Shown: positions 22,115-34,192 of the stretch, piece by piece
Layout of the letters: every line of letters starts with the position of its first letter
Position numbering within the stretch: the first letter of the stretch is position 1
Origin: Kondoa malvinella
Taxonomy: Eukaryota; Basidiomycota; Agaricostilbomycetes; Agaricostilbales; Kondoaceae
DNA: 57,390 bases
Assembly (NCBI GenBank): GCA_039545315.1
Contig: BCIM01000006.1
Span: 1,135,490-1,192,879, forward strand
Direction: 5' to 3'
The notes under the pieces: model-generated
Told to the model about the DNA's origin: nothing
Databases searched by the model: none
The model's input: only the letters and a program-made list of their open reading frames with translations
Program-made: the position numbers and the translations under genes

Positions 22115-25100
22115 TCAAGTCCCTCTCAAGGCAGCCAGCGATGCCATCAATTGAGCTGATCGGGGCTGATTCGCGTCGCCTTTCTTCGCGGAGCCCAATG
22201 CCCGATCAGCAGAGGTCATGGGTGACCTGATCGGCCGTCGTTTCTGCCCGAGCGATCGTAGGCTGCTTGGTTGATGCGTTCGCGGTGTGGCTCCCGCGAT
22301 CTGGGCAGTCTGAGGGCTGGTCAAAATGGCTATGGCGCGAGGCGGCTGATTAGCGTCTGCTGGGGTCAGATCTGCTGGACGGCTTCGTTTCCCCTTGGTG
22401 ATGGACGGAGGCCCTGGCAGCTGATTTTCTTGCTGTCGTGCGACGATCGGCGATCGTTCTCCTAGCGGCTTGCGACCAACGCTGCGCATGGCCGCTGGAG
22501 GTGGAGATGTAGCGGCATCTTGCATTGCAAGCGTCTGCTGCAATTGCTTGCTGCGAAGTTCTTCAAGTGTCGCTACAGTAGACTGGAGTGACTCGCAACG
22601 GACTTGAAGGCGCTCATTCGCCGACTGCAGCTTCTTGATGTCCTTCAGTGAAGACAGGTCTGTTGAGGTCGGCGTCAATCCAGGTGTCCTTGGCATCGAA
22701 TGGAAGGGCTCACATCTGTCTTCTGTCTCCTCGATTTCTTCTTCTTTAGAATGCATCCGCTCTTCCATCTCTTCCAGACTCGCTTGCAGATCTGTACTAT
22801 TCGCTGACTGCTGCCTAAGCTTGACCAATTCTTCTATCGCCAGGCGATTCTGCGCTGCCAAAGCATCGCTCTGCTCCTTCAACTTGTCAATAGCCGACTC
22901 CTGCTCGATGAGTTGCTCCTCCCTTAATGACGAAATCAGCGCCGGGCAAGCTATGACCGAGATCTGATGACTGACCTTCTCTCGTCTTCTCGTTCACGCT
23001 TTTCCAGTTGAGCACTGCAAGCATTGAAGTCTTCTATAAGATCTGCAAACACCTGTTAGCTGATAGGGAGGTTTGTCTGTGCTACAGAACATACTCTCTG
23101 CCTCTGTTCTGGTCAAGTTGAGTGTACTCTCGAGCCTCGCCGCAGTCTCTTCCTTCTGAGAGATTAGGCCGCGCAGGGTCGAAATCTCTTTGCCAAGTCG
23201 AGCGTTGTCTTTGCGCAAGTCGTCCAGCTGAGCAGCTTTGATCTTCTCGTCGGCATCGCTGCGGCTGGTGAGGGATGCGACTGTCTGCTGATGCGCAGAT
23301 GCTAGATCTTCTATAGCTGTCTGATGCTGCAATTGAATACGGTGCAACTCGTGCTTCAGCTGTTCAACCTCTTGGCCAGAGTCCAGTCGAGCGTGATGAA
23401 GCAGTTCAGTTTGGCGCTCCAATTCGCGTTCGCCTTGATGCAGACGAGTTTGTAAGGTTTCGGCTCTTCTTTGCTGTTCCTCTGAATCTGCGCATAGCGA
23501 TTCGATTCGGCCCTGACGTTCCTCGACTAAAGACTGTAGCTCTTCTGCGTGTTCAACCGACTGTTGCAAGTGCGATTCTTTGTCGGCCACTTCGATCCGC
23601 AAATCATCGACCATCTGCCGCAGATCAATGAGGTCTTCCTCTTGACGGTCCGCTGCCGCTTTTAGCTGGCCGATGCGTTCTTCTTTCGATTCCACTTCTT
23701 GACGTTGCGCCTGGATCTGAGATTGAGATGACTCTTGCTGCGCAGCTAGGGCTTGGTTGTGTTCATCTGTCCGACGTGAAATCTCTTCCTCGGCTTCCGA
23801 TAGCTTGTTGCGCACATCCGTCAGAATAGTCTCTAGGTGTGACATGGCTGCAGAGAGCCCTTCGTGAGCAGCTTGCTCCTGTGCAAGCTGCTCCTGCAGT
23901 TCAAGGACACGAGCCTGCAGATGCAAAGAAGCGGCCAATTGCTCTGTCCGCTGATCTTCAAGCAAAGCCATGGCTCGAGCGTTGGAACCTTTCATCTCGT
24001 CTTCCTTTCTTTGTATCAAGGCCTTGTGCTCGACACGCCGTTTTTCCGGTGTTTGTACAGCACCAAAGAAGACGGAGTCGTCAATGTCAATGCGAGTCGA
24101 CTCCCCTTCCAAGAACAAATCATCGCTCAGAAGCATGTTATCGATCCCAGGACTTGGTGCTGGAATAGAGTCGGCAGAAAAGGATGATGTGAGACAAGGT
24201 TTGGCGCCGATAAAGGAACGCCTCGGCGAGACACTAGGACCAGGCAGTGGCGCGGTAGAGGTAGCAGGTGTTCGAGGTTCATCTTCTGACTCGGGCGTGG
24301 TAGAGTCTTGCGCTTGACTATCACCGGCAGCGGTCTGCAGCATCATGATCTTCTCCATCGCTTCTGCCAGATCTTTGCGGCTCGATTCGATGGTGATCTC
24401 TAGATGAGTCTTCTCCTGCTTATGAGCAGTGCGCAGCTGGGTCAATTCTTCTTCCTGTGCATTAGAAGCTACAGAGTATTCAGCCTGGACATATTGTAGT
24501 CGAGAGTTGAGATTGTTCCTTTCTGATCGCAGACGAGCTACTAGGAGTGCAGCAGCCTTGTTGTTGAAGTGTTCGACCTGAGCTGGCGGAGCGTCTGAAG
24601 TGGCTTGCATGCCTTGAATTTCTGCCTTCAAATCTTCGATTTGCGTCTGCAATTCGTCCCGTTCTGCCGCAACCATCTGTTTGAAGAGATCAGCAACTCA
24701 AATGTATATTATAAAGAAGCTGCTCACCGAGAACTCATCCTCCACGATGCGGCACCTTTGCTCTGCATTCTCCACATCCTGCTTAGATTCGGCCAGCATG
24801 GTCTCCATTCCCTCAACAGCGCTCTTGTCCTTCTCTAAGGCCGCCAACGCACCCAACAAAACATCTCTTTCCCCTCTGAAAGAGTCTGCGGCTTCTTGCG
24901 AAATCTTGAACATCATTTCCAACTGCTCGTGCTCTTGCTCGGCTGCATCAATCTTGGTCTGTAATGAGGAGAGAAAGCATTGGTGTTCTGCAGTGGCGTC
25001 CTTTAGGTCTAGGCTGGTCTTCTGCAGTTCAAGCTGGAGTTCTTCTGCGCGCGTCTCGCTCGCTGCGAGGCTGGTTTGAAGGTCTGAGATTTGCAGACGA

Positions 25101-26344
25101 AGGGCTGAAGTCGACGCTTCATTGACACGCTCGGATTCGGACAATAAGAGCTGCAGCTCTTGAGCAGACACTTGGAGAGCATTGTTGGCTGTTTGTAGAT
25201 CGAGGCATCGGTCCTCTGCTTCAACGAGTCGAGAAGCACTAGCTGCAGAGTCACATAGTCGGACTTCGACTTCGGCCAAGGATGCAGTGAGATCTTCAAC
25301 GATTGCTTCCAGTCCGGCGATCTTCTCTGTCAAGGAGTCGACCATCTCTTGCTTCTCCTTGACTTGTTCCGCCAAAGCATTCTTTTCCACTTCGATACTT
25401 TTAACGGCTTCTACAGCTTTCTCCGCGTTTACCTGGACCTCCCTCAATGTTTTGAGCTCTTGCTCATCCTGCTGACTCTGCCATTTGACCTCTTCAACGA
25501 CTTCTTCCATCGCATCGACCTTCTGCTGGCATTCTTCCTGTTCGCGCTCCGACCTTTTCTGCGCGACGGCTAGAGTGTTCTGAGCCAAAATAAGTTCCTG
25601 CTCTGTTGAAGCCAGGCGGATGCGGAGTTTGTCAAGTTGGGCTTCTGCGTCAGACACCACTGGTTGACTAGAAATTGCGGAAAAGGACGATGAACGGCGT
25701 CGAGATGATGCAGCAGGGACGGCCTTGACAGTCTAGACAGGTTAGATGTGAGCTCAAGCTGATGAGTAAGGACAAGACGACTTCACCTTTGCCTGGACAT
25801 CTTTATATAGATCCAATTCGTGATGAGCTTGCGAGAGGTTGATTTGGAGAAGAGAAACTTTCTTGAGCAACCCATCTCGCTCTGCACGAGTGCGATCTTC
25901 CTCTGATGCGCGCGAATCGGAGAAGCCGTGCAATTCTGTGAGTTGGCAGTTTCTGAGTACCCTAGTCAAGATATGGCTCGAAGGGTGCGGACCTCTCTCA
26001 GCCTGCTTGACTTGCTTTTCCAGTGCTCGCATCTTGTCTTCTTGAGCTTGTATAGTGTTTTCATAGTTTACCTTGAGCGCTTTAAAGTTTCTGGCCGCTT
26101 GTAAAGATTTGTCCAGTTCAGCCTCTGCTTTCGATCTCAGGTCCACTTCGCTGCTGCATTTGCCTTGCAGCTCTTGTAATTGCAGCTTGCATTGATGCAA
26201 ATCGTGTACCAGCTTGTCCTTTTCTGCCCGAGAGGTGTCTTGTATAACATTCTGTTCTCTGATGATACGGTTGAGACGGGCAATCTCCACTGATGGCTCA
26301 TCGTCCGCTGTTGGACCTGCGCCCAGAGGAATCCAAGAGGACAT
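22115..26344 (-). CDS. Long coiled-coil protein of about 1,300 residues
   Basis: Starts MSSWIPLGAGPTADDEPS at 26344. Exons 26344 to about 25790, 25740 to 24725, 24676 to 23095, and two or three further exons to 22115 are joined by short introns. Almost the whole chain is heptad-repeat coiled coil rich in Glu, Gln and Leu. It is broken by a Ser/Pro-rich hinge near 24300 to 24050 (TPESEDEPRTPATS; SVSPRRSFIG). The C-terminal 200 residues are basic and Pro/Ser-rich with possible CDK sites (RSPM, GERSPI, LTSP). This layout suits a spindle, centrosome or septum scaffold, but I see no gamma-tubulin-binding CM1 motif, motor, kinase or GRIP domain and cannot name it. Divergent from condensin BRN1, starts 206 bases apart. 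Confidence 0.75.
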
Positions 26345-26438
26345 ACGGTAGCTTGAAGCGGTGCGTGGCCGTCAAGGACGTATTCGAGGTGATGCAAAAA
26401 ACAACAACCTTGCAGTGGTGTAAAGTAAACAAACAACG

Positions 26439-26460
26439 CTCTCTCTCTCTCTCCCCTACC
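26439..26460. repeat. CT dinucleotide tract in divergent promoter
   Basis: A run of seven CT units followed by CCCCTACC lies between the divergent starts of the coiled-coil gene (26344) and the condensin gene (26551). Polypyrimidine tracts are common just upstream of fungal transcription starts, so it probably belongs to the BRN1 core promoter. Confidence 0.55.
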
Positions 26461-26550
26461 CTCTCGTCAGCCCTAACGCAGCTTGGTATCACCCCGTGAC
26501 AGAATAGCCAGCCAGGCTTCGATCGAACGCGACACGCAAGTCCATTCAAG

Positions 26551-29500
26551 ATGGCAAGAGGAGGGGTTGCTGCCCCAAAATCAGGAAAACAGCAAAAGCG
26601 CGTGCAAGATTCCGATACGGATGAAGCCAGCAGTGAAGACTTTGTAGAATCCACTCAACAGGTCGCAGAGGACAATGTGCCAAACACCAACAAGCGCAAC
26701 CTCGCATCTCGCAATACAAAGAAACGCGCAACCAGAGACTCGGACGCTTCCTCTGCAGCGTCAGGCAGCGAAGCAGATACCCAGAATCTCCGGCCCAAGA
26801 AAATACCTGCCATTCAGAATGGTCATGCACTTTCGCCTGCAAAACGACGGCTCAGCAGGAGAGGCGACGAAAACAGCAGCGGGAACGACTTGCTCCGTCG
26901 ACAATCCTTCAATAACCTCTCACGTATGCGTAATCCTGGCGGCGACAGTCAGGAATCACACGAGCCTTCATCTCAGGGTACACCTCGGCAGGCTTCAGGT
27001 AGTCGGATAGCTGGTCTCAATAGGGTCGGAGGCAGAAACAGCTTGGGAGGCGCGAACGGTGGCATTGGGGGTCTATTGGGCGCCCAGACTGAAGGTCAAG
27101 CAAGCCCAGCTGCTCCAGTCAGCAAAGAGGTCATGAATGCCAACTACGAAGACTGGATGAAAATGGCTACCGATAATGTGTGTTCTGCTCCTTGGTCAGA
27201 TCCTTCAGTCTTTTTCGCTGAGACTGGCCTTTCTTAGAAAATCAACGCTACCAACACTTGGTCGTTCGCCCTCATTGACTATTTTCACGACATGTCCCTC
27301 TTGCGCAATAGCGATAGCGAGAACTCTATCAATTTTCAGAAAGCCAGTTGTACTCTCGACGGTTGCATCAAGATCTGGACTTCGAGAGTAGACAGCGTCG
27401 CTACAGAAACTGGCAAGCTGCTTAGTGGATTGGCTGAAGACTACAATCGTCCGTCTTTAAGTTTTTTGTAGACGCTGTCGCACAGACTGATCTGACTGTT
27501 TGCAGACGACGATGATCAAGGCGACGACGATGAAGCGGATGGATCAGGGGCTGAGAATGCAGGTCCAGCTAAGAAGAAGCGCGTCAGTCTACTTCGTACA
27601 CTACTTTGCTGCACAATAATTGACACAGTTTGATATAGGGCCCATCAGCGACAAAGACATTGGCAGACTCCTTTGAAAAGATCAAAGCCAAAAACCCAGA
27701 TCTCGAAGTCAAGGTCGATCCGCTCTTCAAGAAGACCTCGGCCGACTTTGACGAGGGAGGCGCATCTGGCATCCTCATGAACCACCTCGGATGTGATAGA
27801 AGTATGCGGGTCGTGTTTGATGCTTCCGATACCCGCTTGTCTCGCGGAGCGGATGATGAGGAGGAGGATGACGAAGAAGACGACTCGAACGAGGACGAAG
27901 GTCTGAAGCAAATCGACCTGTCTAAGCTCAGATCTGAGTTCCTCCCCGACCTATCGCTGCTTGATGGTAAAGCTATCTGCCCCAGTATGGCCGATTTCAA
28001 GTTCTCAGCAAATCATAATGCAGCGCTCGATCTATCCTTCTTCAATGCGCCCGATGATGCGCCCGAAGCAGATGCTCCAATGCAAGACGGGCCACCACAA
28101 GACTTCTTTGCCGATGAAGCCGGCGCACCTATGAACTTTGACGGCGGAGACTACTTTGGCGACGAAGCTGGCGATGCTATGGACATCGACGGAGGCGAAG
28201 AAGGAGAAGAACAACAAGCCAATCTCGCTCGGCGTCCTGCTTCCGGTAACCCAGAACCGTTTGATCCTAGTCGCGGGCCAAACGAGCGAGAGCTTGTCAT
28301 GGTCATGGCTGGTGCCAACGGAGAGCAAGAAGGGCATTTCGACTACTTTGATGCAGCTTTCACCAAAAATTGGGCCGGTCCTGAACATTGGAAAATGCGT
28401 AGACCTGCTATCAAAAAGGGTAAGACATCTGCTTTGTCACTGGCCAGCTCATTGACCTCACTCACTCACAACAGATGATGCTGCGCCAAAGACCAAACGG
28501 AAAGAGAAACAGCCATTCAGCATCGACTTTGAGGGCGATCGCACGACCACAACAAAAGAGCTATTCGCTCCAAGTGCCACCAGCACGCTGATGAAGCGAA
28601 CAGCCGAGGATCGCAAGAAGAACTATACATTGCCCGATGACATGCACTTCTCAAGTGCCGTGCTTCTGAGGCTCTTCATGAAGCCCAAAGCTATGGTGCG
28701 ATCTGCCACTGCTACCCGGAGAGAGCTGTCTTTGCTAATGGGAAATCCACAGATCAACATGAGGAGTCGTGGGCCAAGGGTGTATGGTCGTGATGGGCCA
28801 CAGCCTGGTGAGCACCTCATGCAAAAACGATCCGGTCCTCTACTAAGTAGTTTCTGTCCTCAGGTCTAGGTGAAGAAGTTGATCAACACTATTGGGCCGA
28901 AGCGGCAGCAGCAAACGCCCGCGGCGATGCTGGCGACGACGACGACGATAGCAATGAACCGCCTATACCTTTCGATACACAATTCTTCCAAGACGATGAA
29001 GGTGATTTGCCAGATTATCAAGACGATGAAGTCGATATGGATATCGGCGGCTCTGGCGCCGGGCAAACAGCGCAGCCAGGACAAACAGAAGACGAACTGC
29101 TTGCAGCAACGCAAGGCCAGTCCGCAAAACGAGCCAGACCGGACTACGTGCAATATGCAAAGAAAGCCAAAAGGGTTGATGTAAAGCGCCTCAAGGACAA
29201 TATTTGGAAAGAGCTAGATATGGTACAAAGTCTTTTCGGTCTCACCGCTTTGTTGTTGCTAATGCCAATGCTTAGGGCTCGGTACAAGTAGAGGGCGAAC
29301 AAGAAGTGACCAAGACTTTCACGAACGTCATCTCAGGCCTGAAGCGAGTATATCCAGCCGATAAACTGGAAGAGATCTCAACCAGCTTCTGCTTCATCTG
29401 CTTGCTTCATTTGGCGAACGAGCAAGATCTACGGCTGCAGCCCAATTCGGTCAAGGCAAAAACAGCAGACCTGGAAGATGCCGAGGGTCCATCATCGGTC

Positions 29501-29563
29501 TCCTCGCTGTTCAATCTCCTGGTTCGACGAGAGGCAGATGTAGATATAGGCTCAGATGAGTGA
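26551..29563 (+). CDS. BRN1: Condensin complex subunit 2 (kleisin Brn1/NCAPH)
   Basis: The kleisin of condensin I, closing the Smc2-Smc4 ring for mitotic chromosome compaction. After a disordered N-terminus the spliced product shows the Barren signatures: NYEDWMKMATDN-KINATNTWSFALIDYFHDM (N-terminal Smc2-binding helix), NFQKASCTLDGCIKIWTSRVDSVATETGKLL, DLEVKVDPLFKKTSADFDEGGASGILMNHL, FDYFDAAFTKNWAGPEHWKMR, FSIDFEGDRTTTTKELFAPS, and the C-terminal DVKRLKDNIWKEL..TFTNVISGLKRVYP winged helix. Long acidic linkers fit the family. About seven introns are removed, and the stop is at 29563. The first 180 residues have many Ser/Thr-Pro and basic sites, suitable for mitotic kinase control, which is an inference. 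Confidence 0.93.
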
Positions 29564-29880
29564 ACATTGTGACTGTAGTCGGGTGTAGAGAGGACGTTAA
29601 GTAGTTCCAAAGCAGACAGGCATTTCATGTACAGCGGATAAATTCGATTGCATCGAGATTGGGAACGGTATAACGAAACGTTTGATCCCAAGTTCTCTTG
29701 CCGCACAGAGTCGCGCGCAGGCAAACTTCTGTCTCTTCCTATCTCATCACCATGCACCTCTTCAACTTGATTCGTTCGACACCAGGAATTGCGAACAGCC
29801 CAATCGGCCCAACTGCAAGGGGCAAGCATGCCTTGATGGCGATTTGCTTGTTTGAGCGTGTCTTCGCAAAGACGACATTA
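29564..29880. other. Convergent 3' intergenic region
   Basis: About 317 bases between the stops of condensin BRN1 and the Red1-like gene. The open frames here (for example 29407 to 29829 minus) read as random sequence. It presumably contains both 3' untranslated regions and terminators. Confidence 0.4.
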
Positions 29881-32664
29881 TCACCTCTGCGAAAGGAAAT
29901 TGTGGACGTCCAGCAGCAGGCTGCGTAGATTGTTATGCGGCGCATCTCGCGCGACATGACGATTGGAGAGAAGCGAAATACCCTGTTTCAATAGTTTGCT
30001 TTTATTTCCGCCAATGCCGTAATGAGAGGTGAAGAACTCGACCAAATCTTCGCCTGTATCCAAACAGCTCAGATACCCGGACCTCACCAGCAGGACTATG
30101 GCGCACCGCTCGGTTGTAGATCTTTGACATCTTGGGCATAATGTCAAGTGCGGTCAGATCGGTTGAGCGCAAGACGCACGCGCAGCAGAACATTCCTTGT
30201 CGTTACAATTTCCTTCGACTTCGAAACGACATAGCTGAGCATTTGCATCCATGCCGGCCTTCTTGGCCATCCATATTTGAAGATCCACAGAGGTTGCAGG
30301 ATTTCGAGAATCGATAGACATCGAAGGCGTGTCAGAGGACGAGGTAGGAGCTGATTGGCGAGACCAAGAATTGAGAGGCGATTTGTAAGACACAAAACGA
30401 GTCTTCATAAGCACAGCAAAGCGAGTCAGCACTCTCCGTAGCCAATTTTGTGGCCAATATTTGAGGAGAAAAGTCTCACCGGTAGGGCCGCACTTTCTCG
30501 GCTGGCAGACCTTCGCATCTGTACAGGCGCCTGTAGAGCTGCTTAGCTTCGGTATATTGACAGGAAGGAGACCAAACCTCGTGAGTACTCGGCATGACTT
30601 GATCATCGGCCTTTTCAGCAATCACTGGCGCGCAGGAAGAGATCTGCAGAGTTTCGAGGTCGGTCCCGTTGGTCATCGGAGAATCTGTCGAAAGTCTTTT
30701 TAGACAGACTGCATATCAGATCGTGAGTTGGGTTTTACCAGGCAGAATAGAAGAAGCGGTCGGCTGTATTTGAGTAATGATGGGTGGGCTGCTTGCGGTC
30801 GACAGTGGGAGTTGAGTGACATCCATGTCAACATCCATCTCAACATCCTTGGGCTCTTGCGTAACTGGCTGTATTTGAGATTGCTCGGCTGCTGGCGGTG
30901 GGCTGGTTGCAGGGACAATAGCGACAGCAGGTGTCGGATTTGTTGGGGAATTGTCAGATCGATTGAGGTTTAAAGCTGGTGATGGCGAACTTGGCTGTCC
31001 CACTTGTGTAACATCCTTCTTCTCCTCATCAAGCTTGGCAGTTGGTAGCACTTGTTCCTTCTGATCTTCTTCATTGGCGGCCTTAGAAAGCACTGATGAA
31101 GATTCTGGCGCCGGCGAATCTTCCTTCAGTAATAGAGTATGTGTTGACGTATTTGATGCTGGTACTAAAGCTACCGTCGGAAGTTGCGGTGAAGGAGCCG
31201 AGCCGGAGACAGGCGTAGAGCCTCTGCTTCTTGTGCCATCGGGATTTTTAGCGAGAAGCTTCTTTTTCTCCTCCATTCGCTTGATCATCTCCATCATCCT
31301 CTTGATCTCCTGCTCTTTAGTAGAGAGCGCATCCACCCGCCTGTCGGGTTCAACCGACCTCGCGCCAGAGGAGGAGGACATGCGCTCGAGCTTCGGCTTC
31401 GCTGGAGGTGGTGGTTGTTCTATTGCTGATTTGCGTTCAGATGTATCGCTTCCATCCATTCCTTCATCTTCGCCATCTGACACTTCAATGACCAGGGAGC
31501 TATGCCGAACTCGCGGAGGAACGAATACACCATTGCGCTTGGGGTGTTGAGGTAAAGAGTGCGTAGGTTCGGCTTCAAGGTCGGAGGCTTTTGGTCGGCG
31601 AGCGGTGATAGGATGACTAGGCATAGCAGCAGGAGTGAAGAGCGGCAGCATCGATTCTTCAGTGGTTGGCTGTTCTATAGGTGTGTCAATTGCCATGTCA
31701 ACCTCTTCCGCAAACGAAGTTGAAGAGCCGGAATCGTGATCAGATACAATTTCAGCTTGGGACAGCGCAAAGAGGTTGTCGATTTCGGAATGCAGTGTTC
31801 TGGCGCGCTCAGTGTTTCGCTTAGCTGTGGCTTGTTTTCTTGCAATAAGCATCGCCCTCCGTTTCGCTTCCAGATCCGCCAAAGCTTCGTTCGGGACCGC
31901 CGAATTGGCCGCTTCTTCGAGAGGTGTATTTGTCTGCTGAAGACGATCGAAGTCAACTTGGGACTGGTCGAGAGGGCGCGAGAGTAAGGCAGATTTGCGC
32001 GGAGGGCTGCTCTGCACAGTGTAATGCGCGCCATGCGGTGCGAGATGAGCTAGGTGAGGTGGAAGTGGATGTCCATGTAACATCAGACAGGCAACGAGGA
32101 GATCCTTGCTGATACCGTAGCCGACTAGATATTCTGGAGTGACGCCCCAGGACAAGAGTTCTGCGATTATGGCATTGCATTCGGGCTGACGCCTTTCGCG
32201 TGCATCGGCTGGCCAATTCGAATGAGCACTGCGCTGCGATTATGACAGCTTGAAAGCGACACACAAATGATCCCGGGCTCGATATATGACACAATCGACG
32301 TAAAGGTGGAAGACGTCGCAGCCATCGGAGAAGTATGAGAGGCAGATAGGGTCGCCTCTGTAGTTGTGCTGGTGCTTGGTTCATCCATATCTCCTATCTC
32401 ACCATCTTCCAGCTCTCCCTCTTCCAGATTCGCTTGGACTTTGGGTGCAGATTGGTGCGTTTCCTGGGCGCTTCGAGCAAAGTCGCTGTATTTTCGCTTC
32501 TTCTTGGCTTGAGCCATAGCGCGCAAGGTGTCAATGTCCATGGCGCTCTTGGGACCCATAAGTTCATGGGCTAGGAATTCAGAGTCTGAGCTGGACGAGG
32601 AGCTGTTGCCAGTGGAGACGGAGCGTGCCATAGCCAAGTGGGCTCGCAATGCGCTCTCGGTCAT
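29881..32664 (-). CDS. Red1/ZFC3H1-like zinc-finger protein (MTREC-type)
   Basis: Starts MTESALRAHLAMARS at 32664. A conserved-looking N-terminal part (RQPECNAIIAELLSWGVTPEYLVGYGISKDLLVACL) is followed by a very long disordered region with a coiled stretch (EQEIKRMMEMIKRMEEKKKLL). Near the C-terminus lies LCRFEVEGNCNDKECSAAH, the C-x8-C-x5-C-x3-H finger typical of Red1/ZFC3H1 proteins, scaffolds of the Mtl1-Red1 complex that feeds RNAs to the nuclear exosome. The His codon is created by an intron with acceptor near 30125. A second intron (about 30045 to 30097) then gives VKDLQPSGEDLVEFFTSHYG. The stop is at 29881. A role in nuclear RNA decay is inferred from the finger; the rest is too divergent to score by eye. 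Confidence 0.65.
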
Positions 32665-32960
32665 GCTTGCTATAGCAAGCGGGTATCACACTGCAGTATT
32701 GGGAATCCAAGCTCTCGAAGTAGTCACTATGATATCGTTTGAGGAAGAGATGTCAACTTCCCAAAGGTCGAACACCTGCGCTCGGTCCCTTCTTCTCGAC
32801 GAAAATTCTACCAAACTGTAGCTACACAGAGAAACGCCTGTTGGCTTAAAGTCCTTTCATGCGGCAGAAGAGTCGACGTTTGACACCTTCACCATTCTCA
32901 AGCCATTGCCATATACCAATCGATACCTCCCGCGTGTAAGTACTTCTCATACGTCACCCC
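32665..32960. other. Intergenic region between minus-strand genes
   Basis: About 296 bases holding the Red1-like promoter and the GSTK 3' end. I see no gene, repeat or RNA. Confidence 0.4.
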
Positions 32961-34061
32961 TTACAGCTTGGCTACTGCTTTGCTCGCTGAAGAAGGCGTT
33001 GGACCCTGCCAGGGAGTGTTCAGGAAATGACCAATGAGTTCGAATCGGTCTGCTCCGAAGAAGGCTTGTGACGACCGATAGTCAGCATGACGAGTTGCGA
33101 CAGGTATAAATAATTTTGACTGACACGCTTGCTCGCCATCCTGCCTTTCAATTCGCATCCAGGGAAAGCCAAAGGCGCCCCTAGAAACTCGTTAGAGACG
33201 TGAAAGTGTATCGCCCGATCTTACTGTTCTTCTACCAACCGTGTGGCCTCCGTTTTCAGTCGCTCCTTGTTGGTCTCTGATATGCTCGCTTTGGCGATGG
33301 CTTCAATCGTAGCTTCATCAAGACCCTTTACCTTCTGAAGGATCTTCGCGAAATTGGCAGGCTTAGTCACGTCAGCCTTGTTGGGTCCAAACATGGCTTC
33401 CTGATTAATGTGTGTCGGTCGACTGTGTAGGGGAGAACGAGTCGTGATGCTTACATAGAATGCATGCGTTGAGCTGAGCAGTGCCTCTGGTTTATCATCT
33501 TGCATTTGCCGGAGGAACCTCATCGTGTGCTGACAGGAACAGTAATCAATTGAGGAGCTCTGGCAAGGAGTCTGGTGCATTACAACTGTCTAGCGGTTAG
33601 CTACTGATGAACACAAGGGAGCATCTGCTTACTTGTGTTTGGAGGCAAGCCATTCTCAGCTCTCGGAGGTGGGAGGACGTGCACTACAAGACAATGAGCT
33701 GGACAGAATTGCATGTCATTTTGCTTACATTTCCAGTACTCTGCGATTCGCTGTAAATCCGACGACATCCAAGCTCCTTTGCGTGCTACTGTCATTGGCG
33801 GTCTGTTTCCGCTCGCGATCATGACACCTCCCAGGTAGGTAGGTCGCAGGTGAAATTCTTTAATCTATCAAGATTGCTGAGCTTCGCGCTCCGGAAAGAG
33901 CAAAGCGTATTGCTGACCTGCCAGATCTCCAGATAGCGCAGCCATGTTTCAAAGGCAATATAGGCCTGAGCAGACAAATCAGTAGAGGGTCAAGAATAAA
34001 CCAAAGTGGTCAGACTCACGAAGGGAGAGACAATGTCATAGTACAGAGTGACTTTCGACAT
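32961..34061 (-). CDS. Kappa-class glutathione S-transferase, PTS1 ending
   Basis: A DsbA-fold GST kappa/HCCA isomerase-like enzyme. Spliced order: MSKVTLYYDIVSPF with the catalytic Ser-Pro-Phe motif, AYIAFETWLRYLEIWQ, IKEFHLRPTYLGGVMIASGNRPP with the cis-proline GNxPP motif, WMSSDLQRIAEYWK, an all-helical insert containing MRFLRQMQ and KILQKVKGLDEATIE, then GAFGFPWMRIE and SSQAFFGADRFELIGHFL. Six or more introns are removed. The last three residues are AKL, a consensus type-1 peroxisomal targeting signal like the ARL of animal GSTK1. It catalyses glutathione conjugation or peroxide reduction in peroxisomes or mitochondria by family knowledge. The start is 131 bases from the divergent SPS19 start. 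Confidence 0.88.
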
Positions 34062-34192
34062 GGCAAGACTGTGGAATTCTACCGGCTGAACAGTTGGCCT
34101 ATGGTTGCTGAAAGAGGCAGAACCAAGCCCTCACCCGCGGAGCACCGCCAACGGCTGATTTCAGCTGCTCGAAATGTTAATCTCATACAGCC
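34062..34192. promoter_or_regulatory. Bidirectional promoter of a peroxisomal gene pair
   Basis: The 131 bases separate the start codons of the kappa GST (leftward) and 2,4-dienoyl-CoA reductase (rightward), both ending in peroxisomal targeting tripeptides. Such a short spacer must carry both promoters. I did not find a clear oleate-response-type inverted CGG pair by eye, though CCGGCTG and CCGCGG elements lie near 34081 and 34137. Co-regulation is inferred from the arrangement. Confidence 0.5.
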
